Assembly: GCA_963725215.1 (NCBI GenBank)
Contig: CAVRXQ010000007.1
Span: 744,001-808,000, forward strand
Source: CAVRXQ01 sp963725215
Lineage (GTDB): Bacteria > Actinomycetota > Acidimicrobiia > Acidimicrobiales > Bog-793
Length of the DNA: 64,000 bases
Direction of reading: 5' to 3'
Below, piece after piece: positions 47,641 to 55,519 of the stretch; positions within the stretch are counted from its first letter, which is position 1, and each line of letters begins with the position of its first letter. The position numbers and the translations under genes are program-made. The notes beneath the pieces are model-generated. The model had not been told where the DNA came from. It saw only the letters and a list, made by a program, of their open reading frames with translations, and made no database searches.

Positions 47641-47682
47641 AGGCGTGATAGCTAAGTAAACCACCGCAAGGAGGTGTTCGTC

Positions 47683-48117
47683 ATGTCCATGTTGCAGTTC
47701 GATCCCTTCCGCGAGCTCGAGCGCTTGATCGAGTGGCCGGTGTCGCGGACTCGACCCACGGCCATGCCGATGGACGCCTACCGTCACGGCGAGGCTGTCG
47801 AGGTCGACTTCGACCTCCCCGGCATCGATCCTTCCGACATCGAGATGACCGTCGAGCAGAACGTGCTGACGGTGAAGACGGTGCGCCACCGCACCCCGAT
47901 CGAAGGCGAGGAAGTCATCGCCTCGGAGCGGCCGCAGGGATGCTTTAGTCGCCAGCTCTTCCTCGGCGACAACCTCGACTCGGGTCGGGTCGAGGCCTCA
48001 TACGAGAACGGCGTCCTCCACGTGACCATCCCGGTCGCCGAAGGCTCCAAGGCCCGCCGGATCGAGGTGGGGTCGGGAAAACGCGAGGCGATCGGCGTCG
48101 GCTCGGAAGCGGCCTGA
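47683..48117 (+). CDS. Hsp20/alpha-crystallin small heat-shock protein
   Basis: 144 residues from ATG 47683 with AAGGAGG eight to nine bases upstream. The ACD region runs from AVEVDFDLPGIDPSDIEMTV through LTVKTVRHRT and PQGCFSRQLFLGDNLD to YENGVLHVTIPVAEGSKAR, with the family-typical GVL motif. An ATP-independent holdase chaperone in the cytosol. It is followed 56 bases later by the DoxX gene on the same strand, with a terminator after that, so the two probably form one operon. Confidence 0.93.
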   Translation: MSMLQFDPFRELERLIEWPVSRTRPTAMPMDAYRHGEAVEVDFDLPGIDPSDIEMTVEQNVLTVKTVRHRTPIEGEEVIASERPQGCFSRQLFLGDNLDSGRVEASYENGVLHVTIPVAEGSKARRIEVGSGKREAIGVGSEAA

Positions 48118-48173
48118 TCCGAACGTCGATTGGCAAGCTCACATCTCATCGAGCAGGAAGGAGGTGATTTGAG

Positions 48174-48710
48174 ATGGCTGTCGGACTGCTGCTCATCCGG
48201 CTCGTCGTCGGGCTTACTGTCGCGTCTCACGGCGTCCAGAAGCTGACCCGCCGCTTCGGCGGCCACGGGGTCGCCGGCACGGGCGACGCCTTCGAGCAGA
48301 TGGGCTTTCGTCCGGGCCGCCGATTCGCCGTCCTTGCCGGACTGACCGAGCTCGGAGGAGGACTGCTGCTCGCGACGGGGCTCCTCACCCCGCTCGGCGT
48401 GGCGGGCATCGTCGCCATGATGCTGGCGGCGATCTGGTATGTCCATCTCCGTCACGGCTTCTTCGCCGAAAGCGGAGGTTTCGAGTACCCGTTGGTGCTC
48501 GCTGTCAGCGCAGCGGCGGTCGCGTTGAGCGGACCCGGGCGGTACTCGATCGACTACGTGCTTGGCTGGAACCTCTCCGGCTGGAGGTGGTTCGTGGCGG
48601 CCGTCGGTGCCGGCGTGATCGCGGCCGGACTCGCCGGTCTGTCGAGGCTCACCCGCCGCGAGTCGCATCAACGGGCGGGCCAACACCTCGGCGAGCGCAT
48701 CGCCGCTTGA
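48174..48710 (+). CDS. DoxX-family membrane protein
   Basis: 178 residues from ATG 48174 with AAGGAGGTGA upstream. Four membrane helices: GLLLIRLVVGLTVASHGVQK, FAVLAGLTELGGGLLLATGL, GVAGIVAMMLAAIWYVHL and YPLVLAVSAAAVALSGPGRY. The N-terminal R-x-x-x-G-x-x-x-x-x-HG-x-QK pattern is typical of DoxX. Family members are tied to redox or thiosulfate handling; the substrate here is unknown. Cotranscription with hsp20 suggests a stress role. Confidence 0.9.
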   Translation: MAVGLLLIRLVVGLTVASHGVQKLTRRFGGHGVAGTGDAFEQMGFRPGRRFAVLAGLTELGGGLLLATGLLTPLGVAGIVAMMLAAIWYVHLRHGFFAESGGFEYPLVLAVSAAAVALSGPGRYSIDYVLGWNLSGWRWFVAAVGAGVIAAGLAGLSRLTRRESHQRAGQHLGERIAA

Positions 48711-48729
48711 CCGAGATCGCACGAGGAGC

Positions 48730-48764
48730 ACGACCCCCATGGCCCAGCGCCGTGGGGGTCGTTT
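48730..48764 (+). terminator. Intrinsic terminator after the hsp20-DoxX pair
   Basis: ACGACCCCCA and TGGGGGTCGT form a 10-bp stem around a 13-base loop, followed by a short TTT. It separates DoxX from the MerR-like gene. Confidence 0.8.
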
Positions 48765-48854
48765 GCGCGTTTCGCTCGCGGAACTGACTCCAGATGTCAG
48801 CTAAAGCTTGTCCGCTGGGAAGAGTAATACTGTTGTCTCAACTACCAGTAAACT

Positions 48855-49139
48855 GTGATTGTGAATCGCGACTGGCAGGAGATGCTCGACGACCCGGCGC
48901 ACGCACTTTTCACCGTCGGGGTCGTGGCCGATCTGCTCGGCATCGACGTCCAGATTGTCCGTCGCTACGACGCCGAGGGCTTGATCACCCCGCACCGCAG
49001 CACTGGTCGTCAGCGCCGTTATTCGCGAGACGACATCGCTCGCCTTGCTCGCGCTGTCCTGCTTGCCGGGGAGGGAATACCGATGATCGGGATCCGTCGA
49101 ATCATCGAGCTCGAGGACAAGCTGGCCGGCGAGCGATAA
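48855..49139 (+). CDS. MerR-family regulator, HspR-like
   Basis: 94 residues. LFTVGVVADLLGIDVQIVRR, YDAEGLITPHRSTGRQRRYS and DDIARLARAVLLAGEGIPMI give a MerR winged HTH, with RYDAEGLITP replacing the usual RYYEREGLL, as in HspR/CarA types. HspR represses heat-shock genes, and hsp20 is next door, so local regulation is plausible. TAAACT ends directly at GTG 48855, so the transcript may be leaderless; GTG 48861 is an alternative start. Confidence 0.8.
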   Translation: MIVNRDWQEMLDDPAHALFTVGVVADLLGIDVQIVRRYDAEGLITPHRSTGRQRRYSRDDIARLARAVLLAGEGIPMIGIRRIIELEDKLAGER

Positions 49140-49142
49140 GCG

Positions 49143-49802
49143 ATGCTCGGACCGTTCTTGGTTGCGGCGCAGCGACCGTTCAACAGCGCCTTCTACACGG
49201 CGTCGGTGACGGTAATACCCATCTTCTTCATCACGCTGGCGGTCGAGTTACGCGTGGCGCGCTCGCCAGTCATGGGGCGCATGGTCGCGCTCTACCGGTA
49301 CAGGAAGCTTCGACGCTTTGAGTCGTTCCGGGAGCGGATGCACTGGATCTTCAGGGGGCTGTTGCTCCTCCTCACTGCGCTCTTACCTGCTGTTACCGTC
49401 CTGGGTTGGGCGGCGGAGGTGGCAGGGCTTATTGCATTGGACCGCCGAACTGTCAGCGAGGCAGCTCAGGTCCTCGTCCTGCCGGCTGTAATCGCGCTTC
49501 CAACTGTCACCCTGTTCTGGGCAATTGCAGTAGGAGATCGCGAGCCGGTCCCCTTCGAAGAAGACTTGGATCAACTCGCCGAACGACGAGATCGAACAAT
49601 TGGCGAGCTGGGCGCCGAAGTCCGCTCGATGGAAGCAGACGCCTCTTCCGGTCGTCCCATTGACTCACGTCGCGTCCAGCAATCCCAAAGGCGCCTGGCC
49701 ACCCTCAGACGTCAGGAAACACGACTCGACAAGTCCACCGACAGAACGCGACGGTCCCTCCGAACGTTACGGGAACGAGAGCAACGCCGCGACAGTCCAT
49801 GA
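49143..49802 (+). CDS. Membrane protein with C-terminal coiled coil
   Basis: 219 residues, starting three bases after the MerR-like gene, so cotranscribed. Three hydrophobic segments (ASVTVIPIFFITLAVELRV, IFRGLLLLLTALLPAVTVLG, VLVLPAVIALPTVTLFWAIA) precede a long charged helix (DLDQLAERRDRTIGELGAEV to LRTLREREQRRDS). It looks like a membrane-anchored scaffold. Function unknown. Confidence 0.65.
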   Translation: MLGPFLVAAQRPFNSAFYTASVTVIPIFFITLAVELRVARSPVMGRMVALYRYRKLRRFESFRERMHWIFRGLLLLLTALLPAVTVLGWAAEVAGLIALDRRTVSEAAQVLVLPAVIALPTVTLFWAIAVGDREPVPFEEDLDQLAERRDRTIGELGAEVRSMEADASSGRPIDSRRVQQSQRRLATLRRQETRLDKSTDRTRRSLRTLREREQRRDSP

Positions 49803-50205
49803 CCGGCGGCGCTCGCGATGGGCGGATCGCGAGGGCCGCACGTCGTAGCGGTCGCGGCAAACTCCAAACCGATCAACGCCAGAATGCACGCTCCGAACGC
49901 CGCGGAATCTTGGGTCGGTCGCCGCCCGTATCGACGACTCTGGAATTGATACCCGCCCCATAATGCGCGATGGGGAGCGGTGATCGAAGTGCCCCCAACC
50001 AGTGACAATGCCGACTGCATCCACCGCGTGGTGACGGAGCCTCAATAGTTTCGTTGACTGCTGGCGAACCAGCGCACAAAAACGGCACGTCCCGTTCCGA
50101 AGAAGGGTGAGTGGCCCGGCTTGGGCTAACAAGCCGGAACCGCCCTCGCTCCGAAGCCGGGACGGCCGTGCCACCCCTAACCCACTTAACGAAAGAAGGG
50201 ATGGC
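49803..50205. other. Upstream region of IS110 copy 4
   Basis: No gene. It contains CATAATGCGCGATGGGG (49959-49975) and CCAGTGACAATGCCGA with CGCGTGGTGAC (49999-50035), shared in diverged form with 23409-23441. A GCTGG-CGAA-CCAGC hairpin lies at 50059-50072. The left end of copy 4 could not be fixed. Confidence 0.4.
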
Positions 50206-51249
50206 ATGACCATCGTAGAAGCGACGCCCTCGGTCACCGGAGGCGTCGACACCCACCTAGACGTTCATGTCGCCGCGGTGCTCGACGAGGTCGGCAGGCT
50301 GTTGGACACCGCGTCGTTCGGAGTGAGCTCGACTGGTTACGAGTGTCTCTTCAATTGGCTGGAGGGCTTCGGCGAGATCGCTCGTGTCGGCATGGAGGGC
50401 ACCGGTGCCTATGGCGCCGGCCTTGCGCGCTACCTGCAGAGCCGAGGCGTTCAGGTGATCGAGGTCGACCGGCCGAACAGAGCCGAACGCCGCCGCTCCG
50501 GCAAGTCCGACACGATCGATGCGATCGAAGCCGCACGAGCGGCGCTCGGCGGCCGAGCGAGAAGCCTCGCGAAGACCAAGGACGGCGGGGTCGAGGCGAT
50601 CCGAGCCCTCCTCGTCGCCAAGCGCTCTGGTCGCCGTGCCCGGACTCAGGCGCTCATCCAGATGCGCAACCTCGTCGTCAGCTCCCCAGAGGAACTGCAC
50701 AACCGATTGACCGGCCTCACGATCTATCGCCTGGTCAGCGTGTGTTCTCGGCTCCGTCCCGAGCGCTCCTTTGACCCGGTCGTCGTGATGACTAAGACCG
50801 CGCTCGTTCTTCTCGCCCGACGGGTGCAGTCGCTCGAAGAAGAGCTCGAGCGACTCGAGCGGCTTTTAACCGGGCTCGTCGAACAGGTTGCTCCCGATCT
50901 CTTAGAGCGCTTCGGCGTTGGTCCTGACACCGCCGCGGCGCTTCTCGTCACCGCCGGCGACAACCCTGAACGGCTCCGCTCGGAGTCCGCCTTCGCCCAC
51001 CTCTGCGGGGTTGCTCCGATTCCGGCGTCCTCGGGCAAGACGAGCGGGCGGGTCCGACTCGACCAAGGCGGCGACCGCCAGGCCAACGCGGCGTTGTGGC
51101 GCATCGTCATGGTCCGCATAGCGCACGATCCTCGAACCACCGAGTACTTCGAACGCCGCGTCGCGGAGGGGTGCTCGAAGCGCGACGTCATCCGCATCTT
51201 GAAGCGCTACGTCGCCCGCGAGCTCTACCGCTATTTGCCTCGCGGATAA
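50206..51249 (+). CDS. IS110 transposase, copy 4 (divergent)
   Basis: 347 residues from ATG 50206 after GAAGGG. Related to copies 1-3 but distinct: GGVDTHLDVHVAAVLDEVG (Asp), VGMEGTGAYGAGLARYLQS (Glu), RSGKSDTIDAIEAARAAL (Asp), ERFGVGPDTAAALLVTAGDN and HLCGVAPIPASSGKTSGRVR (Ser region). The frame is intact. Unlike copies 1-3, about 200 bases separate its stop from the right end at 51448. Confidence 0.93.
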   Translation: MTIVEATPSVTGGVDTHLDVHVAAVLDEVGRLLDTASFGVSSTGYECLFNWLEGFGEIARVGMEGTGAYGAGLARYLQSRGVQVIEVDRPNRAERRRSGKSDTIDAIEAARAALGGRARSLAKTKDGGVEAIRALLVAKRSGRRARTQALIQMRNLVVSSPEELHNRLTGLTIYRLVSVCSRLRPERSFDPVVVMTKTALVLLARRVQSLEEELERLERLLTGLVEQVAPDLLERFGVGPDTAAALLVTAGDNPERLRSESAFAHLCGVAPIPASSGKTSGRVRLDQGGDRQANAALWRIVMVRIAHDPRTTEYFERRVAEGCSKRDVIRILKRYVARELYRYLPRG

Positions 51250-51448
51250 AGACCGCGACCGTGGGTCTGGCTCACCCCTGACCTGTCGCCCTTCGGGGCT
51301 GACTTCCCGGCGACTCGCCGACCGACGGTCCGGGCGAAACAGCGTGGCGTGCGTGGCTTCATAAGAGCGTGCCCTCGATCGAGTGGCTCATCACTGGTCT
51401 GTCCGCCGATCCACGACAACTAGACCTTGACAACTGATAGGAGCGTCG
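51250..51448 (+). other. Non-coding 3' part of IS110 copy 4, to its right end
   Basis: It ends TTGACAACTGATAGGAGCGTCG-like (51427-51448), which parallels the right end of copies 1-3 (TTGACAGTCCATAGGAGCATCG, in the transposase direction). An imperfect echo, CATAAGAGCGTGCC, lies inside at 51359-51372. This region may hold the guide RNA of copy 4, as in IS1111-type members. Confidence 0.5.
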
Positions 51449-51879
51449 CCTGTGTCCTCAACTGGTGATCGCAACATCACGGCCCCCCCGAACGCACCGT
51501 CGGGGTTCTGTGCGCGCGGGTCGTAGCTATTGACCGACCCGGGGACGGTCAACGTCTCGTTCTCGATCACGTCGACTCGCCCGAAGCGCCGCTCGAGCGA
51601 AGCCAGCTGAGCGGAAAGATGCGCATCCGACCCGGGGTAGCTGGCCGCGTCCTGCGCGCTGCCGAACCCTGCGTTCATCGGCGGCGCGGTGTTGATCGCC
51701 ACCGCCGCACCCACGATGGTTGCCGCGACCGCGACGGTGACGAGTGCCAGGATCAAGACCTGCTGGCGCCACTCACGTCGAAAGAGCCGCCACGACCACC
51801 GCATGACGGCGCGTTGTGCCGGCGTTCCGCCATTCGGCGGCAGCGGTTCGGTTGGAGGTTCGACGAGCTGTCCGCTCAT
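51449..51879 (-). pseudogene. FtsX-like ABC permease, N-terminus only, truncated by IS110 copy 4
   Basis: ATG 51879, with GAGGTGA upstream, opens SGQLVEPPTEPLPPNGGTPA. The first membrane helix (ILALVTVAVAATIVGAAVAI) and the start of the large periplasmic domain (SDAHLSAQLASLERRFGRVD, VIENETLTVPGSV) follow. The frame then enters IS110 DNA. The start overlaps the stop of an upstream frame ending RGSPSEPQFEVSA (GCATGAGC), probably the tail of its ATPase partner. Confidence 0.75.
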
Positions 51880-52172
51880 GCGCTCACCTCGAACTGAGGT
51901 TCGGACGGACTGCCGCGACCGAGCCGTTTGCGCAATCGGCGCGCTGCCGCCAACTGTACGCAGCATGTGTTGCAGCGAAGTCGGCCTGGCGACCAGCGCC
52001 TTCGTGTCGCGTCCCATCGCCCGGCATCGGCTCCGAGCAGATCAGCCAGCTATGCACTTGTTCTCGACGTCGTGGCATTTTTCCGAGTTGCACCGAACAC
52101 GGTTCAGGAAACCCGGTCATATCCCATAACGTCGATCGCACTCCGCGTTCTGACTGCCCTCTAACGATGCTC

Positions 52173-53231
52173 CTATGGACTGTCAATAGCGAGATGCCGA
52201 CGAGGTAGTAGGTCGTAGACCTCGCGGGCGACGTAGCGCTTGAGACAGCGAACGGCCTCCTTCTTCGTGAGCCCCTCCTTCATGCGACGCTCGATGTAGT
52301 GGCGAGTTCGCGGATCACAAACCATGCGGGTGATGACGATGTGCCACAGCGCCGAGTTGGCGTGGCGGTCGCCGCTTCTGTTGAGGCGGTGTCGTTCGTG
52401 CTTGCCGCTACTCGCGTCGATCGGCGACACGCCACAGAGATGAGCAAACGTTGCCTCGTTGCGGAGCCGTTCCGGGTTGTCGCCGGCGGCGACGAGAAGG
52501 GCGGAAGCGACGTCTGTTCCGACCCCCGTGCATGAGATGAGCTCCGGTGCCGTTTCGCGGACGAGCGGCTTCAGCATCGCGTCGAGCTCGCGGATCTCTT
52601 CTTCGAGTGAGACCGATCGTTGGGCGAGCATCTTGAGCGTGCGCTTGGTGACTGAGACGAGATCGCGTTTGTCAGCGGGGCGATAAGCGACGCAGCGCTC
52701 GAGGAGCCGATAGACGTTCAGGTAGCGCAGCTCTTCGCGGATCGGCTCGGGTGCGGTCGAGATGAGGCTGCGCATCTGGTTGAGCGCCTGGGTGCGAGTC
52801 CTTCGCGCTGATGATCGAGCGACCCGCATCACCCGCATGGCCTCGACGTTTCCGTCCCTCGTCTTTGCTTCACCATTCGCCTCGCCGGCCATTGCGGCGC
52901 GGGCAGCGGCGACCGCGTCTTCGGGGTCGGACTTTCCTCTGCGCCGGCGACGCTGACGGTTGGGGCGGTCGATCTCGACGACGCGGACCTGTGCGCCGTG
53001 CAGGTGTCGGGTGAGTCCCGCTCCATAAGAGCCGGTGCCTTCGACACCGACGAGCTCGACTTCTCCAAAGCTCTCTAGCCAGGCGAGCAGTTCGCGATAG
53101 CCGCGGAGGTTCGTCGCAAAGCTCTCAACGCCGAGAAGGGCGCCGCGATCGTCGAGTGCTGCCGCGACGTGCACGTCGAGGTGTGTGTCGACGCCTCCTG
53201 TGATGCTTCGTGTCAAAGTGGTCACTGTCAT
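52173..53231 (-). CDS. IS110 transposase, copy 3, intact
   Basis: 352 residues from ATG 53231, the same length as copy 1. DEDD and Ser motifs are all present (GGVDTHLDVHVAA, VGVEGTGSYGAGL, GKSDPEDAVAAAR, CGVSPIDASSGKHERH). It is the intact counterpart of the frameshifted copy 2 and could act on that element in trans. Confidence 0.95.
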   Translation of the reverse strand: MTVTTLTRSITGGVDTHLDVHVAAALDDRGALLGVESFATNLRGYRELLAWLESFGEVELVGVEGTGSYGAGLTRHLHGAQVRVVEIDRPNRQRRRRRGKSDPEDAVAAARAAMAGEANGEAKTRDGNVEAMRVMRVARSSARRTRTQALNQMRSLISTAPEPIREELRYLNVYRLLERCVAYRPADKRDLVSVTKRTLKMLAQRSVSLEEEIRELDAMLKPLVRETAPELISCTGVGTDVASALLVAAGDNPERLRNEATFAHLCGVSPIDASSGKHERHRLNRSGDRHANSALWHIVITRMVCDPRTRHYIERRMKEGLTKKEAVRCLKRYVAREVYDLLPRRHLAIDSP

Positions 53232-53262
53232 CCCTTCGTCTAAAGCCGGTGGGGTGGCACCG

Positions 53263-53425
53263 ACCTGCTGGACGACGGACAAGACAGCGATGGGCCTGTT
53301 CGGCAGGCTCCTATGAGGTCACTCCGTCCAACCGGTGGGTGTCGGGCGAGTGCCCGGCCGGGCCGACTGATCGATATAAGGACAGTCCGCAAGGACGTCA
53401 GCCGGATTCGTTGGGTCAGACCTGG
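53263..53425 (-). ncRNA. Candidate IS110 bridge RNA, copy 3
   Basis: Same sequence as in copy 2. Donor-binding-loop candidate at 53285-53315; GTCC-TTGC-GGAC hairpin at 53385-53396. See copy 1 for the matching to the element ends. Confidence 0.5.
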
Positions 53426-53701
53426 TTTGGGCACTCTCCCTCACGCTGCCAGTTCCATCAACGAAGCGACGGATCCTTCTGCGCTAACGCGATCCTCGCT
53501 GCCGGATGAGCGACTGCTATGTCGCGAGATCCTTCGGCACCTTGGGGAGTGGGCAAAGGCTCGATGGTGCTTCGCGTTCTGGGGCACCCTCACAGTCGCC
53601 GATCGCCGTTTGGCGTTGCGAACGACCTTGGGCGGTCGAGGTCCGAAAGCCGCCAAGCGGTGCGTGTCGGCACCTTGTGTTGCCCTGATAGATCTGCAAG
53701 A

Positions 53702-54361
53702 TCAGACCTCTGGGACGAGGAGTTGGTCGACGAGTGTTTGGCTGAGCCACTTGGAGTACTGCGCTGCGTCCCAACCTTGGATCGAACGTAGGAGCAAGAA
53801 GACGTCGATGCTGCCAATCGCCCAAGCCGTATCCGTAGCCTCCTCGACCGAGCTGCGCAGGCGGTCCTTGGGAAGCGTGCCGATCATGCCGGCGAAGGTC
53901 TCATGCCGACGACGGTGGGCTGCAACGAGATTGGCAGCAGCCTTTGCATCGACGGCTGCCGCTTCTCGATAGGCGACCCAGACGGGAGCGAGTCGCTCCA
54001 TGGTGGAGGCGATCAAAGCCGCGATCATCCGGACCTGGCGTTCGGGGTTTGCTTCGGTGGCCACGGCGGCGTAGCTCGGCCGCTCAAGGAGCATGACCTC
54101 CTGGTCGTCGCCGGCCACGGCCAGGTCCGTCACCAGGTGCAGCAGATCGGCCTTGCTCTGTCCGGCGCTGTAGACGGACTGGAGGGCCACGCCCGCCTCC
54201 CGGGCGATCTCCGTCATGGTCGTGGCCACATAGCTCTTGGTAAGAAAGAGTTCCCGGGCGGCCTCGACCACCCGCCGTTTGGTGGCCCGGCGCTCCTCCT
54301 CGGCGCGCTCGCGCCGGCGCCGGGCGTCGTAGGGCCGCTTCGTGGTTGGTGTCTTCGCCAT
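53702..54361 (-). CDS. TetR-family transcriptional regulator
   Basis: 219 residues from ATG 54361. The N-terminal HTH reads ATKRRVVEAARELFLTKSYV, then ATTMTEIAREAGVALQSVYS; the ligand domain follows (RMIAALIASTMERLAPVWVA, RHETFAGMIGTLPKDRLRSS). It is divergent from the hemerythrin gene, with a palindrome between them, so it probably controls both. Confidence 0.88.
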   Translation of the reverse strand: MAKTPTTKRPYDARRRRERAEEERRATKRRVVEAARELFLTKSYVATTMTEIAREAGVALQSVYSAGQSKADLLHLVTDLAVAGDDQEVMLLERPSYAAVATEANPERQVRMIAALIASTMERLAPVWVAYREAAAVDAKAAANLVAAHRRRHETFAGMIGTLPKDRLRSSVEEATDTAWAIGSIDVFLLLRSIQGWDAAQYSKWLSQTLVDQLLVPEV

Positions 54362-54391
54362 TGCTCTTGACTTTAGATCAACAATCTGAAC

Positions 54392-54404
54392 AGAATGCCA
54401 TTCT
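54392..54404. promoter_or_regulatory. Palindromic operator between tetR and the hemerythrin gene
   Basis: AGAATG-C-CATTCT is a perfect inverted repeat with a one-base centre. It overlaps a possible -10 (CAGAAT, 54391-54396) placed 18 bases after TTGACT (54367-54372) and reads toward the hemerythrin gene. Confidence 0.6.
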
Positions 54405-54428
54405 AGACGAATACGAGGAGGCAAAGCG

Positions 54429-55067
54429 ATGACGACGACTACCCCAACGAACCCGGGCTGGCGGGTGCAGCTGGCCATCCATCGGGCCGTGCGCCGGGAC
54501 ACCAACCGTCTCGCCATCGCACTGGCCGACGGTGGGGTCCCCAACGAGGCGGTGCGGGCCTACTGGGCCTCGACCGCCGCACAGCTCCACCACCACCACG
54601 AGTTCGAGGACACCGTGGTCTGGCCCCTTATGGGGGAGCGCCTCGGGGATCGTGTCGCGGCGCTCCTGACCCGAAATGCTCACGAGCACGAGGTCATGGC
54701 CTCGGCCATGGACGAGTTCGACGCAGCGTTGGACACCAGTGACGCCACTAGGGCCCGTGTTGCCCTCGGACGGATGCAAGAGGTCATCGAGACCCACCTC
54801 GCCCACGAGGAGGCCGACGTGCTCCCGCTCATCCCCGAGGCGTTCACCTTGGAGGACATCACCTTCTTCCAGGCCGAGGACGCCAAGACCAATGCACCCA
54901 GCACGTTCTTGCCCTGGATGCTCGACGACGCCCCGGACGAAGACCTCTCGTTCTTCACGGGGCACATGCCGCCCCCTGTCCGGGAGCAGCTCGACTCGGA
55001 ATGGACGCCGAACTGGCGGAAGAGCTTGGAAGCGCTGCGCGTCGAGGACAGGCTCGCATCCAGGTAA
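54429..55067 (+). CDS. Hemerythrin HHE-domain protein
   Basis: 212 residues from ATG 54429, preceded by GAGGAGG. Iron ligands sit in the expected helices: QLHHHHEFEDTVVWPLM, RNAHEHEVMASAM and HLAHEEADVLPLIPE. Such proteins bind a di-iron centre and sense or carry O2 or NO. The C-terminal 70 residues (FLPWMLDDAPDEDLSFFTGH) are typical of the actinobacterial subgroup. Regulated, most likely, by the divergent TetR. Confidence 0.85.
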   Translation: MTTTTPTNPGWRVQLAIHRAVRRDTNRLAIALADGGVPNEAVRAYWASTAAQLHHHHEFEDTVVWPLMGERLGDRVAALLTRNAHEHEVMASAMDEFDAALDTSDATRARVALGRMQEVIETHLAHEEADVLPLIPEAFTLEDITFFQAEDAKTNAPSTFLPWMLDDAPDEDLSFFTGHMPPPVREQLDSEWTPNWRKSLEALRVEDRLASR

Positions 55068-55519
55068 TACACCGTGGTGGATCCGCCGGGGAATGTCGCC
55101 ACGATGGGCCCGGCGGATCCTGAGAAGGGATAACAGCCATGCCTAGAAAGGCGTACATCCGGCTCGCTCGATTCCCAACGACGTGACAGCTGGCGCGTAA
55201 ACGGAAATTCGGCGCTCGCGGAACGCAAACCCCATCAACTGTCCGAAGTGAACAGATCGACGGATCCGGGCGCTGCGATGTGTCCCCTAACAACCACGGC
55301 CATCCTTCGCCGGGGTGTCACAGATCGCCCTTGCGGCGGTGCGCCAGTGGGCGAGTCGACAACCCGACGTGAAAGGCGTCGCGGTCGTTCTATTCGGCGA
55401 GGGAATCGCGCTCATCGTTGGGAATGGCTGTCCGTTAGGGGTCTTCCAACGCCGGGCGGGAGACGAGTGCCGATGTTCGAGTTGTGGTTTGGGCCGTCGC
55501 TCCCTTCACCATTCCGACA

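Larger units (their letters stand above)
52165..53505 (-). mobile_element. IS110-family element, copy 3
   Basis: 1341 bp, nearly identical to copy 2 from CGATGCTCC to CTGCCGG, with unrelated flanks. It has an intact transposase and the same upstream non-coding region as copy 2. The shared type and orientation suggest that copies 2 and 3 arose from one another recently. Confidence 0.92.

Noticed and set aside
50059..50072. GCTGG-CGAA-CCAGC hairpin as the copy 4 donor loop
   Set aside because: Its flanks do not match the known right end of copy 4, so there is no support for a guide function.
45030..52165. IS110 copies 2 and 3 as ends of a composite transposon
   Set aside because: IS110 elements do not usually mobilise intervening DNA as composites, and there is no outer duplication.
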